A DNA stretch of 64,000 bases. Origin: Triplophysa rosa. Its lineage: Eukaryota > Chordata > Actinopteri > Cypriniformes > Nemacheilidae. Each line of letters opens with the position of its first letter. Positions within the stretch are counted from its first letter, which is position 1. Below, in pieces: positions 33,740-46,577 of the stretch. Both the position numbers and the translations under genes were made by a program. The notes under the pieces were generated by a model, which made no database searches, had not been told where the DNA came from, and saw only the letters and a program-made list of their open reading frames with translations. The stretch lies in NCBI RefSeq assembly GCF_024868665.1, contig NC_079908.1:8258214-8322213 (forward strand), given 5' to 3'.

Positions 33740-34130
33740 ATACATCATGGGGTCATAACACATACTGGAGCAGTATTAGGCTAAAATCGCACTTGCTACC
33801 AACAAAAACATAATCAAGAGTACTACTGTTCATGACAACATGCTATGCCTCTGTTTTCCCTGTTGGTGTGATGACAAGGTCACAGACATACATATAAACA
33901 ACACAGTAAAGGTCAAGAGCTATAAACCTCTGCCTTTCACTTTACAATTTCATAAGTGCATCTGTGAAGCAACAAGCTTGTTAATTGATTAAAACTTTTT
34001 TTTGTTGTTTTCTTGTTTTCGGCTTTAATAAAAAAGTCTGTTTAAGGCATACAAAAGTTTGAGCAACATTGTTTTTCTTTGCGCCAACAGTGTGGAGTCT
34101 GAAATACTCACATCTTAGGTAATGTCCAGA
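33740..34130 (+). promoter_or_regulatory. orphan olfactory-receptor promoter copy
   Basis: This stretch parallels 31340-31700 upstream of receptor 2: TTAGGCTAAAATNGCACTT, CTGTTCATGACAACAT, GTGATGACAAGG, CATATAAACAACACAGTAAAGG, and CAACATTGTTTTTCTTT near its end. The TATA-like box is at 33891-33898. No receptor coding exon follows within the usual 280-480 bases; instead transposons begin at about 34138. The nearest matching coding sequence is the fragment at 39735-39846. Confidence 0.75.
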
Positions 34131-34137
34131 GATGAAA

Positions 34138-34270
34138 AAGTCACACATTCTTTCCTTAAGTGCAAATACTCATATTTAAAAGTACTCTGGTAAAAGTTGA
34201 AGTACTGACTGAACTTGTTTACTCAAGTGAAAGTAAAGAAGTATGGGCTATAAAATGTACTTAATTAAAA
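34138..34270. repeat. hAT-type MITE fragment (tentative)
   Basis: Contains TACTCATATTTAAAAGTACTC, GTAAAAGTTGAAGTAC and TTACTCAAGTGAAAGTA, text I recall from widely dispersed fish hAT-derived MITEs. Boundaries and target duplication are not visible. Confidence 0.45.
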
Positions 34271-34482
34271 AGTAGCCAATACTACTACCTGTTATAGAGT
34301 CACGCTCGTAACTGGACCTCACAACTGAACTACCATTATGTAGAACACAAGCATTAAAAAGACTGATGGAAAAAAGTATTTGCCACCATCCTAGACCCCT
34401 TGTCAATGGAAACAACTCAAAATTTTCATAAAATTATGATGTAAGATATAAGAACGTAAAGAATTCTGTCAATAATTTTTTT

Positions 34483-35205
34483 TGAGAATTTTCTCAATTT
34501 TAATAAGAACAAAACAGAAATTATATTTTTTGGACCATCTAATTTTTCTAGTCAAATTAAGCTAGGCAATATAACACTCTCTGCAAACCTGGGATTTGTT
34601 TTCGATGATGGTTTAAAATTTGAGAAGCAGATCAATTCTGTAGTAAAATCCAGCTTTTTTCAGCTACGTCTTTTAGCTAAAGTAAAACCTATTTTATCTT
34701 TTAATAACTTTGAAAGAATAATTCATGCATTTTTTAACATCTAGGTTAGACTATTGTAATTCACTATATTACAGGGTTAGCCAATCAGCTTTATCCCGGC
34801 TACAGATGGTACAAAATGCAGCGGCAAGACTTCTTACAGGTACTAAAAGCGAGACCATATTACTCCAATATTACACTCTTTGCACTGGTTGCCTGTAAGA
34901 TATCGTGTTGATTTCAAAATTCTTCTCATAGCTTTTAAGTCGCTGAATGGCTTGGCCCCTCCTTACGTTTCGGATCTACTGACAGAATATTGCACATTTG
35001 TCTCTCTCAGTCATCTTATCAGAGAATGTTACGTGCTCCAAAATCAAAATTAAAAACTAGGGGTGACCGTGCCTTCTCAGAAGCTGCTCTCAGATTATGC
35101 TCCCTCATCCATATCTGTTTTTAAATCAAAGTTAAAAACCTTTTTGAACTGGCAATCAAGTATTTTATTGTATTTAACATGCTATAGCTGCTGGTGTCAT
35201 TTGTG
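34483..35205 (+). pseudogene. L2/Rex-like LINE C-terminal remnant
   Basis: The + strand reads FNKNKTEIIFFGPS, ANLGFVFDD, FFQLRLLAKVKPILSF, then in other frames SLHWLPVRYRVDFKILL, FKSLNGLAPPYVSDLL and GDRAFSEAALRL. This is the thumb and C-terminal part of an L2/CR1-like LINE reverse transcriptase, with at least three frameshifts and several stops. It covers the region downstream of the one kept at 11.6-12.2 kb, but it is not the same copy. It ends at the solo LTR. Confidence 0.8.
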
Positions 35206-35213
35206 TCATGAAT

Positions 35214-35802
35214 GCATGGAAAGAACCCAGGTGCAGGCAGGCGTGAAGGGGTAACAAAACAAGACTTTAATAAACAAACAAAAACCCACGATGGGCCGGA
35301 ACTAGATAAACGGAAACAAAACCAGAACTCAAAACAAAACACTACCCATGAGAGGGCAAAAACTAAAAATCTAAAACAAGACAAGGTATAATCACACGGC
35401 AGGGGAAGCTAGGGGAACACGAAACACTCAAAGTCCAACAGGAACGCAGGTAAGAACAGAGACAGTACGTAGGCACACGAGCACAGGGTACAGGGTACAG
35501 GGTACAGGTGCAGGGTACACGTACATACACACAATCCACGAGCACAGGACAAAGAAACATGAGGGCATTTATAGGGAAGACAAACGAAGGATAACGACAC
35601 AGGGCAGGTGAGGGTAATCAGACACGGCCGGGAAACAATACAGGAAACGAGAGGGGTGGGGCCAATGACGAGACACTGGAGAGAAAGCATATTATTGTCA
35701 AAAGGACAATAATATGTTTCTCTCCACACATAACCAAAGGCTTTGCCATGACTCTGCTACAGGACCAAGAAAAACATGACTAATTGAGGCAGAGCCATGA
35801 CA
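35214..35802 (-). mobile_element. solo LTR with 5-bp target duplication ATTTG
   Basis: A 589-bp unit with inverted ends TGTCATG...CATGACA, flanked by exact ATTTG duplications at 35209-35213 and 35803-35807. An internal run of CAGGGTA repeats lies near 35485-35518. On the minus strand the LTR would begin TGTCATGGCTCTGCC and carry a TTTATTAAAG polyadenylation-like region near its end. Its termini match those of the chromovirus LTR at 61683-62474. It sits in the 3' edge of the LINE remnant. Confidence 0.85.
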
Positions 35803-35854
35803 ATTTGTATATGTATACACATGTGTATATATATATATACTGTATATACATATA

Positions 35855-37351
<1,497 letters not shown>

Positions 37352-37357
37352 TATATA

Positions 37358-37980
37358 CAGGTGCTGGTCATATAATTAGAATATCATCAAAAAGTTGATT
37401 TATTTCACTAATTCCATTCAAAAAGTGAAACTTGTATATTATGTTCATTCATTACACACAGACTGATATATTTCAAATGTTTATTTCTTTTAATTTTGAT
37501 GATTATAACTGACAACTAATGAAAATCCCTAATTCAGTATCTCAGAAAATTAGAATATTACTTAAGACCAATACAAAGAAAGGATTTTTAGAAATCTTGG
37601 CCAACTGAAAAGTATGAACATGAAAAGTATGAGCATGTACAGCACTCAATACTTAGTTGGGGCTCCTTTCGCCTGAATTACTGCAGCAATGCGGCGTGGC
37701 ATGGAGTCGATCAGTCTGTGGCACTGCTCAGGTGTTATGAGAGCCGAGGTTGCTCTGATAGTGGCCTTCAGCTCTTCTGCATTGTTGGGTCTGGCATATC
37801 GCATCTTCCTCTTCACAATACCCCATAGATTTTCTATGGGGTTAAGGTCTGGCGAGTTTGCTGGCCAATTAAGAACAGGGATACCATGGTCCTTAAACCA
37901 GGTACTGGTAGCTTTGGCACTGTGTGCAGGTGCCAAGTCCTGTTGGAAAATGAAATCTGCATCTCCATAAAGTTTCTGCA
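37358..37980 (-). mobile_element. 5'-truncated Tc1-like transposon of a second family
   Basis: It starts CAGGTGCTGGTCATATAATT at 37358, directly after TATATA, which also ends the neighbouring Tc1 element. The minus frame ending at 37646 gives the transposase C-terminal third: FIFQQDLAPAHSAKATSTWF, then PANSPDLNPIENLWGIVK and a helical tail ending GAPTKY. This part is intact. The 5' part and other terminus are lost at a junction near 37980, where the sequence changes within a few codons to DIRS-type reverse transcriptase. Confidence 0.85.
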
Positions 37981-37984
37981 GGAA

Positions 37985-38720
37985 CCAAAAAATACCAGCT
38001 GTAATAGCCTGACTCTCTCGCTGGTAGGGGAACATGTTCTATGGCCCCTTTGTGCAGCAGAGCTTGCAATTCCTGTGCCAAAAGATGCACCCGTTCTGGT
38101 CCTACGGAAGTGGAGACCACACCGTTCAAATGCGGAGGACGAAACGCAAATTGAATCCTGTAGCCTTTGCCTACAGTCCTTTCTACCCATGGAGATAGAC
38201 CTGGCAGTAGTCTCCATGCTGCCAGCTTCTCTGAAAGGGGGATTAATCTTGACACCTCGTCTTGTTGGGAGGATACCAGACATCTGACATCCTGAAACGT
38301 GGCAGGAAACGACCGAACACGTGGTATTTTGTTGGAGGCCGCTACTCCCAGAAACGCCAGTGGCGGTGGAGGTTGCAAAGCTGTCTTCTGAGGGTGCCAG
38401 GAAGGAGCCTCCAGTCTCTCTTGAAACTTTATGCACCCCTCCCCGGGGGAGCACACCCCCATGGACCCGGGTGCACAAATCTCAGGACCTCTTCTTAGAG
38501 GGGATGATGTGCCTGAGATCCAGCCTCCCCGAGGCAGCCTGAGGAGCACGGTGGGCCGCCCCCCTGCCTCTACGAGGGGGGACAGGACTCGCCACACTCT
38601 CCCTGAGGACCTCACACCTCAGGTAGACTGGGGCAACCCGGGCCTGGGTGCCAGATCGGGGCTGGAGAGCAGGTCGGGACTGGGTGGCTGGCACTCCCGA
38701 CGTGTTTATAACAAATAATC
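37985..38720 (-). pseudogene. DIRS-type reverse transcriptase N-terminal fragment
   Basis: The minus frame starting at 38615 is Pro/Gly-rich, then gives IPLSEKLAAWRLLPGLSPWV, GKGYRIQFAFRPPHLNGVV, STSVGPERV, QALLHKGAIEHVP and RESGYYSWYFLVP. This is the fingers part of a DIRS-like reverse transcriptase. It stops where the catalytic palm should follow because it is joined to the Tc1 piece. It differs from the DIRS remnant at 0.5-2.1 kb (FRGILHTSV there), so it is a different subfamily. Confidence 0.75.
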
Positions 38721-39733
38721 AAACCAGAGGGAAAGATTGGCAAGAAATTCCTAAATGACTAAATGCATGCAGTAACTATAAAGTGTTCATATGTATTCAT
38801 ATATCCTATTTTAATACAAATAAATAGATATTAAATAATTGTCTTTGCTACAATTTACTCAAAAAGTAAGCGAGGGTTATTAAAATATCTTGTACAAAAA
38901 TGTCAACCATCACTGGCAGCCTCTCTCTCCTCAGGCAGACAATATACAACACAAACAAGGCATCCCATTTCACCTTGACATGTTTGGAAACTGTAGGTCA
39001 TTATAAATTATTTGGATTTAGATACTAGAGCTTTTTGGCCAGTATAATTGTTTGAAATTGTTCTGTTTCTAGCTGTTATCAATTTATTGGGGAATGTTTA
39101 AATTCAAACTTCATTGACATTATTTAAACATTTATATCAAATCGATATAATTTAACACAGATGCATGACAACAGACAGTATATTCATTTATTATTGTGGT
39201 CTATAATTTATTTATAATGTTGAATAAAGTGATATAATATTACATCATGACAGAGAATCAGTGGAAAATCATCACATTACTGTGGGTCAACTGGTTAACT
39301 GACCTCTAGTTAAGCAACAACTATGGCTTAGCCTGACAGTTAGCCTGCCCCAGACCAGGCTAGTTTCCCAGCATAAGTTGCCATAGTAACTGAGTTTGAA
39401 CTATTTTAAGTTCACTTTATGAAACTGAATCGTCCGACAATAAATCTGATTTACCAAAATAAGCCTGGTTTATTTCGTAATCTTGCATGTGACTCAAAAC
39501 ATACCAATGAGATCGTAGGAAATAGGAATTCACACGAATGAGCCACCTTGTAAAATAGGTATGAATTCCCATTGCTTGACATTTATACATATGAAAGATC
39601 CCGCGTTTTAAAATACATTTGATTGAATATCGCCCTGGGTGACACGAAAAAAGGGGGAAATTCGTGTCAGTAATCACAAATTGAATAGATTACAGTTCGT
39701 GACAATGTCACGAATTCCATTGAGACTGTGTTG
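38721..39733. other. intergenic with MITE-like ends
   Basis: AT-rich. Near 39656-39718 AATTCGTGTCAG and GTGACAATGTCACGAATT make an inverted pair, probably the end of a small transposon that abuts the receptor fragment. Near 39290-39420 text such as CAGACCAGGCTAGTTTCCCAG suggests another MITE. No gene supported. Confidence 0.4.
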
Positions 39734-39734
39734 G

Positions 39735-39846
39735 AAAGTTACACCTCCGTTTTCTTATCCTGTTTTCATCCTTCTACTGTTGACTTATGCATTTGCAACA
39801 ATATCAAACATTGGACTTATATATCTGATGTCAACAGAGAAAAGCA
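39735..39846 (+). pseudogene. olfactory receptor exon fragment (112 bp)
   Basis: The sequence GAAAGTTACACCTCCG through GTCAACAGAGAAAAG matches codons 15-51 of receptor 2 with about six mismatches, counted by eye. It encodes YPVFILLLLTYAFATISNIG and ends at STEK, covering the N-terminal tail and first membrane helix. The first 14 codons and everything after TM1 are gone. The left side is transposon-like DNA and the right side is the hAT element. It may be the remains of a receptor whose promoter survives at 33.7-34.1 kb. Confidence 0.85.
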
Positions 39847-40095
39847 TTTTGCAGCAGAAATCAACAGAAGCGCGTAAGTGTAATTGATTAATATTGTCTT
39901 ATTGAGTTTAAACGTAGTGTGGTTGCTTTGTTTACTACCGCCGTGTCACGTGTCGATGTTGCGTTTGTTCTCGTGCTGGTTTCGCTTGTTATTGTGAGAT
40001 TTTGAAGGCGTGTCCTGCTGAATTCAATTACATGATTAAAACAGGTATTTAAGTGCGATTAACCACTGCATGCAGCTCTCATCGCGTGAAGTTTA

Positions 40096-41386
40096 ACAAC
40101 AGATGCCTGGACAAGTATTGCTACAGAGGCGTACTTGGGAGCTGAAAAGCTACTCTTTGACTACTATGCCACTCGAGGAAAGACACACTGCAGAGAATAT
40201 CGCATCCTGGATTGAAACAACAATTGAAAAGTTTTCAATACCTGTCAGTAAAATCCAGGCTGTTGTGCATGACAATGCAGCCAATGTGGTGGCAGCCCTC
40301 AAGCTGTTAGAAGAGAGGCACGGAATATCTTCAATTCGCTGTGCTGGCCACACTTTACAGCTAGTGGTAAATCATGCTCTGAAGAATCCCCAAATAACCA
40401 AAGCAATTGGAGCTGCAAAGTCCTTAGTGGAGCATTTTAAGAAAAGTGAGACTGCCAGCTCAAAACTCAAAACAAAACAAATGGGCCAACCCGAACACAA
40501 GCTAATTCAAGATGTTAGTGTAAGATGGAATAGCTCATACTATATGATCAACCGCCTGCTGGAGCAGAGGTTGCCCATCACAGCATGTCTGTCTGACCCA
40601 GAGGTGACACGCAGATCAAAGCATTTCCTTGACCTCAAAGCTGAACAATGGGGCATGCTGGAGGAGCTTGAGCGAGCTCTCAGGCCATTTGAGTGTGCAA
40701 CTGTTTATATTAGTGGAGTATCATATGTGACCCTCTCTGCTATGCTTCCGCTCATTAAAGGACTAATGGAGTCTACACAGACCACCTTTGACAACACCCA
40801 TGTGCAGGCATTTCAGGCTGCTGCAGCAGTAGAAATCTCAAAAAGGTGGGGGACTAAGAAGACCTACAAAGATGATGCTGCAAACACCAGCAAAATTGCG
40901 ACTTCCCTGGATCCCAGATTTCGCAGACTGAAATTCTTTTCTTCAGATGAAAGCCTGAAAGTGCAGGTGAAAATTCAAGCCCTTGCACTTGAAGAAAAGC
41001 AAAGAGGGATAGAGAAGCAGCACATCAGACAGGTCCAAATCTTAACAGATGGGACAGAGAACAGGTCTGTGTCTTTACTGGACAGATTGCTTGGGTCAGA
41101 CTCAGAAGACACTTCAAGCCAGAATGACAGTGAGGATGAAACAGATGACAGTCATTTGGTGAGAGAAGAGGTTCTCAGGTATTTTGGGGAACAGCCTTTG
41201 CCAAAATGTACAAATTGTTTGCAGTGGTGAAAATGAAATGGCGTAAGGTTTCCTCCTCTGACTTGTCTTGCAAAGTATTATTTATGTATACCTGCCACTT
41301 CAACACCTTCTGAACGTCTCTTCTCCTCAGCTGGAAACATTGTCTCCAAGAAAAGAGCCAGCCTAAGTCCAGAACATGTAGATCTT
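40096..41386 (+). pseudogene. hAT (Ac/ZBED-like) transposase, frameshifted
   Basis: hAT transposases cut DNA as dimers and use an RNase-H-like catalytic core. The reading starts TTDAWTSIATEAYLG at 40096, then shifts frame with a short deletion to WELKSYSLTTMPLEERHTAENI (from 40136), VVHDNAANVV, IRCAGHTLQLVVNHAL, VSVRWNSSYYMINRLLEQR and SLDPRFRRLKF. After 41220 two more shifts lead into LAKYYLCIPATSTPSERLFS and KKRASLSPEHVDL, the hAT dimerisation domain (about 41261-41386). The N-terminal BED finger is absent. The main frame (40103-41230) is long but its first 11 codons are in the wrong phase. It abuts the receptor fragment. Confidence 0.85.
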
Positions 41387-41789
41387 GTAGCGGTTTTAGC
41401 TAACGTTATTATATTGATGAGTGAAGCTCACCAAATATGATTCTCCACCAGATCTTTCAAGATCATATCCGTGAAATGAGTTATTTAAAACATCAATTTC
41501 AGTCAACGAATTAGTTTAGCTCGAAGGAAAATACGTATAATAATCGTGATCGAAAATACATATTTTACGGTCTCTGATTAGTAATATAAAGCATAACAAT
41601 ACTTGTATGCATTCGTCCAGCAAATTCCTCAATGATATTATATACTTTACATTATCTCATGGCCATAAGTAACGTGACTTTACCAAACAGGATTTAGAGC
41701 AAAGGTAGCGTAAATCGAAACACAGTAAAAGGGACTAAGTTTGTGAGCGTGAATACAGAAAACCCATCACAAATGAATTGTCTACGGGA
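41387..41789. other. intergenic, nothing recognised
   Basis: AT-rich DNA between the hAT remnant and the broken 3' end of the chromovirus. Confidence 0.4.
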
Positions 41790-41792
41790 GAT

Positions 41793-44620
41793 GACTACGG
41801 GTTTAACCCTGGAGACATGAAACACCGGGTGAACTCGACCAAGAGTAGGAGGAAGCTTGAGCCGCACGGCATATGAACCTGGGCACCAGCTTACGAGAAG
41901 GCACCCGGAGAGGCAGGTTCGGGCCAAAACCTCTCTGGCCCTTGTCCAGGTCCGATGGCAACGCCGGACGAAGGCCAGAGCTGAGGGAACCGCGGCATCG
42001 AGTTCCTGAGAGGAAAATAGAGGAGGTTGATAACCAAGAGAACATTCAAATGGCGAAATACCTGTGGCTAAGTTGTGAGCATATTCCACCCAAGAGAATA
42101 GTGGGCTCCAGGAGCAAGGGTTGTGAGACGTCAGACAGCGGAGTCTCTTACCGAGTTCCTGGTTGGCTCGCTCACATTGCCCATTGGTCTGAGGGTGGAA
42201 ACCTGGCGACAGACTCGCGGAGGCCCCGATCTGACGACTGTGAACTGTGGACCCCTATCGGACACGACGTCCACCGGAAGACCATGTAAGCGGAAGACGT
42301 GGTCCACCATCAGTTGAGCCAATTCCCGGGCAGAAGGGAGCTTAGGGAGAGGAATGAAATGGACCGCCTTGGAGAATCGGTCCACCACCGAGAGGATAAC
42401 GGTGTGACCCCTAGACAAGGGAAGGCCAGTGACGAAGTCCAGAGCGATGTGAGACCAAGGGAGGGAGGGAATGGGCAGAGGGCGAAGCAGACCTGCGGGT
42501 GGGCGGTGGGCGGTCTTGCTTTGAGCACAGACCGGGCAAGCCAACACTAACTGTCTGACGTCCTCGGATGCCGACGGCCACCAAAACCGCTGGCGCACGG
42601 AGGCCAGGGTTCCCTTGACCCCTGGATGGCCGACCAACCTGGACGAATGGCCCCATTGGAGGACCTCCGAACGTAAGGGAGCGGGGACGAACAACCGACC
42701 CGCCGGACACCCTTCCGGCACTTGCACCTTGCGACCGGCCTCCTCCACTCGTCGTTCGATTCCCCAAGCCAGAAGCCCGACGACTCTCTCCTCAGGAAGG
42801 ATGGAGTTGGAGGAACCCTCGTTGCTTGGATCCTCGAACAGACGAGAGAGGGCGTCAGGTTTGACGTTCTTAGACCCAGGCCGGTACGACAAGGTGAAGT
42901 TAAAGCGGCCAAAGAACAGTGCCCATCGAGCCTGCCGCGAGTTCAACCTTTTGGCCGAACAGACGTATTCGAGGTTCTTGTGGTCCGTCCAGACCAAAAA
43001 AGGCTGAGTCACCCCCTCCAACCAATGGCGCCACTCTCCCAAGGCTAAGCGCACCGCCAGCAGCTCTTTGTTACTGATATCGTAATTTCGTTCTGCAGGG
43101 TTGAGGCGATGGGAGAAGAAGGCACAGGGATGCACCTTCCCATCATGACTGGCGTGCTGGGATAAGACTGCGCATACCCCGACATCGGATGCATCGACCT
43201 CGACAATAAATTGGCGGTCCGGATCTGGAAAACAAAGCACAGGCGCAGAGACAAATCGGGACTTGAGTTTATCAAAGGCTACCTGAGCAAGGGGATTCCA
43301 GGAGAAGGGAACCTTGGTGGAGGTCAATGCGGTCAGCGGTGCGGCTACTTGGCCGAAACCCTGGATGAAACGCCTGTAGAAGTTGGCAAACCCCAGGAAC
43401 CGCTGTAGGGCTTTACGAGAGTCGGGGACTGGCCATGTGGCGACAGCTTTGATCTTAGCATCGTCAGGTTCAATACCTCGTGGCGAAATCACGTGACCGA
43501 GGAACGAAATAGTATCGGAGTGGAACTCGCACTTCTCCGCTTTGACGAACAACTGATTCTCCAGAAGGCGCCGGAGGACCCCTCTGACGTGCTGGGTGTG
43601 TTCCTGGAGAGAGTGAGAAAAAATAAGGATGTCATCCAGGTACACTAAGATGAAACGATTAATCATGTCCCCCAACACATCGTTGACGAGGCCCTGGAAG
43701 ACAGCAGGAGCATTGGTCAGGCCAAATGGAAGAACCAAATACTCATAGTGTCCCGAAGGGGTGTTAAATGCCTTCTTCCACTCGTCTCCCTCGTGGATCC
43801 GGACTAGGTGATAGGCGTTGCGGAGGTCTAGCTTAGTAAAGACCCGGGCTCCCTGTAAGAGTTCGAAAGCAGACGACATTAAAGGTAAGGGGTATTTATT
43901 CTTTACCGTGATGTCGTTCAACCTTCGATAGTCAATACAAGGGCGTAAGGAGCCGTCCTTCTTCTGCACGAAAAAGAAACCCGCACCCGCCGGCGAGGAG
44001 GAGGGACGAATGAGCCCGGCGTTTAATGATTCACGAATATACTTGTCCATGGCCTCTCTCTCAGGACTCGAAAGGGAAAACAACCGACCCTTGGGCAGAG
44101 AAGTGCTTGGGAGGAGGTCGATGGCGCATTTGTAAGGACGGTGAGGAGGCAGAGCCATAGCGCGAGACTTACTGAACACGGTCTGAAGATCACGGTATTC
44201 CTCCGGAACTCCGGTCAGATCGGCGGCCTCCACCTGAAACACAGGAGACACAGAAACAGGCGAGGGAGCAGGACCAAGACAAGACACATGACAAGCAGGA
44301 GACCAAGACAAAATAGCTGTGTTTACCCAATCAATGTGAGGATTATGTTGTGACAACCACGGATGCCCTAAAACGAGAGGCGTGGTGGGGGAATTGAGGA
44401 TGTACAACCTAATCTTCTCACAATGATAACCCGACAAGAAAAAGCTTACGTGAGGAGTGGTGTGAGTGACGGTGGAGAGGGCAGCTCCCGTTAGCGTCAC
44501 GGCGGAGATAGGCAGATGCAGAGGGACTGTGGGAATACCCCACTTCTGGGCGGTGGCTCTGTCCAGGAAATTACCCTCAGTCCTGAGTCTATGAGCGCCC
44601 GTCCGGTATGGGTCTGGACG
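41793..44620 (-). pseudogene. pol of chromovirus 1
   Basis: The main frame (44500-42131) gives the protease C-terminal part ([12 protein letters not shown] at residues 43-54), reverse transcriptase with KLDLRNAYH (223-231), LPFGLTNAP (257-265) and YLDDILIFS (287-295), RNase H beginning [16 protein letters not shown], an HHCC integrase finger ([19 protein letters not shown]) and the integrase core ([19 protein letters not shown]). The protease active-site triad ALIDSG is in a different frame at about 44590, so a one-base loss lies right after it. Another shift follows VVSDRGPQF. The integrase tail (MEYAHN start at 42089) lacks about 35 residues present in the second copy. No activity is possible. 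Confidence 0.9.
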
Positions 44621-44639
44621 CCGTAGGTGAGGCGAAACG

Positions 44640-45678
44640 GGAATGTGGTGCGTGGCAGTGGAGAGGTTTCAGAGATTACACCCACCCGGACTCTCCGCTC
44701 TATGGATGGGCGTCGGCTTTTGCCGGACAGTGTGCCACGAGATGACCTGTCTTGCCACAGTAAAAACAGAGCCCGTCCACAAGGCTTTGCTGCTTCTGAG
44801 CTAGGGGAAAGGTGTGAACGACCGATCTGCATGGGTTCGGGTTCAGGTGTCGCCTGGAGAACGGCATTGTTGCCCCGACCGGGCTCACGGCTGGGCTCGC
44901 GACGGCGCCAGTCCGGGGGAGAAATGTGGCGTCGGCGCCGGGCTTTGACGCGGCTCTCTACTCTGAGGCAGAGGTTGATGAGATCCTCTAGGTCCCGTGG
45001 CGAATCAAGAGAAGCGATCTCGTCCGCGATGCAGTGGTTAAGCCCGTCGAGGAACCGTGCGCGCAGCGCCCCCATATTCCAGTCACACGCGGCCGCCAAA
45101 GTCTTAAACCGGATGGCATAATCAGTGATACTGCCTCGTCCCTGTGTCACCCGGGAGAGTTGGGCCGCCGCCTCGTCGCCCCGGACCAATCGGTCGAACA
45201 GGCTAACCATCTCGGCGCAGAAATCCCGGAACGACCGACAGCATGGATCTTGGGCTTCCCAAACCGCGATACCCCACTGGCGAGCTCTCCCCGTAAGCAG
45301 AGTCAAGACGAACGCGATGCGGGTCTCCTCCGTGGCATACCGTCGTGGCTGGAGAGCGAAGACCAGAGCACACTGGGACAGAAATGCTCGGCAAGAGTTG
45401 GGATCCCCGTCGTAAAGCGGCGGGCTGTTAGCGTGTGGTTCGGGATCTGCCGAGGCACCATGAGGCGATGAAAGTTGCGGTTCTCCGGCGTGAGCCGATC
45501 CCCGGAGGAGCTCCGCCATTTGATGTTGAAGCGCCGCCACCTGCCCCTGCAAGGCATCGACCTCCTGGGCAGCGGCGGACAGACGGGATGCCTGTTGTCC
45601 CAGCAGAACACCCTGTTGCTGGAGAGCCGCCCGTAGTGGATCCGATCCCGCTGGGCCGTGTAGCTGGTCTGACCGTTC
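44640..45678 (-). pseudogene. gag of chromovirus 1
   Basis: The frame reads DPLRAALQQQGVLLGQQ, a coiled-coil-prone segment (AAAQEVDALQGQVAALQHQ), then the capsid-like PPLYDGDPNSCRAFLSQCAL, GRARQWGIAVWEAQ, ITDYAIRFKTLAAACDW and LINLCLRVESRV. The CCHC knuckle CFYCGKTGHLVAHC is in another frame (near 44780-44740), so at least one shift separates it. The family's usual ATG before DPLRAAL is not evident: the only upstream ATG falls in the last bases of the LTR. Gag normally forms the particle that packages element RNA. Confidence 0.85.
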
Positions 45679-46434
45679 TGTCATGGCAGAAACACAAAAA
45701 CGGCCCAGATGCGGTAAAGACAGAAATTTATTGATCACAGTCAAAAACACAGTGGTGACCCAACCGCGAGCCTTCCAGCTCGCGGTGGTGAGGGGTGAGA
45801 ATCCCTGGAGTAGCAGAGCACTGCTGCGAGGACGGGAGCTAGGAACCCGGCGAAGAGATGGAATCTTTCGTGCTGGGGTATCTCACTCAGTCGTTCAACG
45901 TGGGTGAAGCTCTCCGATCCTCCAGAGAAAAGCTGGCCACCAACAGCGGATGACAGGTGAAACGCCCACGGGAACTGCCAGGAGCGAGAGAGGAAATGAG
46001 GTAACAGGCGAATGATGATATTAACAATACAAGACCAGACAGGGACTAAGACAAGGCTATACGAGACAAACAATTTCGTCAGACGTGCCGCAGCAACATC
46101 TGGGTCAGTCTGCACAGGCTAACAAAAGCAACGGTCAGACAAAGAACAAGAGACACTAGGGAAAGATAAAGGGAAGAAATAATGAGAGGAAATAGTGTTA
46201 GGTGCGGGGCAATTACGGGAACAAGGAGGCTAATCACAGTAAGTAAATGCAGGTGTGTGTGTGTGTAGTGGAAAATCACCAGTGCATGAGAGTCTACAGA
46301 CACAGGGAGGAGGGAACAGTGACGCAGACACCGAGCACGTGGTCCGCCCACAGCTAGCGGTGCCACGTGCTCGACACACACCAAAACAAACTCCGTGCCA
46401 GGAAAAACACACCGAACACAACCGGACCGTAACA
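45679..46434 (-). mobile_element. 5' LTR of chromovirus 1
   Basis: On the minus strand the unit runs from TGTTACGGTCCGG (46434) to TGCCATGACA (45679), 756 bp, with a polyadenylation signal AATAAA about 50 bases before its end (45738-45733). The length and TGACA end parallel the 3' LTR at 61683-62474. Only about 30 bases separate this end from the gag reading, leaving a very short leader. No second LTR remains to confirm the borders. Confidence 0.65.
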
Positions 46435-46543
46435 TGAATATACAGTATATGGTTGTTTAATAAACTCTACTCTACATGATAAAAAACAATGACGATCGCA
46501 TAAAACAAACAAATACATGAACACAAATGCACTAGGAAGCGCT

Positions 46544-46544
<1 letters not shown>

Positions 46545-46576
<32 letters not shown>

Positions 46577-46577
46577 G
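46545..46577. repeat. (GA)n microsatellite
   Basis: Nearly pure GA dinucleotide run of about 32 bp with one AAA interruption near its start. Confidence 0.9.

Larger units (their letters stand above)
41790..46434 (-). mobile_element. Ty3/gypsy chromovirus 1, 3'-truncated and degenerate
   Basis: Order on the minus strand: LTR (46434-45679), gag, pol with protease, reverse transcriptase, RNase H and integrase. The protein order and motifs fit the sushi-type chromoviruses of fish. Compared with the copy at 62.5-64 kb, homology ends after SRVKPVV near 41793, so the chromodomain, polypurine tract and 3' LTR are missing. Several frameshifts and an internal deletion in the integrase show that it is dead. 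Confidence 0.85.

Noticed and set aside
35484..35520. Short direct repeats (CAGGGTA) as a CRISPR-like or satellite array
   Set aside because: Contiguous 7-8-bp units without spacers, inside an LTR in vertebrate DNA; simple tandem slippage.
44141..45471. + strand frames opposite gag and pol of chromovirus 1
   Set aside because: Antisense shadows; the minus strand has the recognisable gag and pol motifs.
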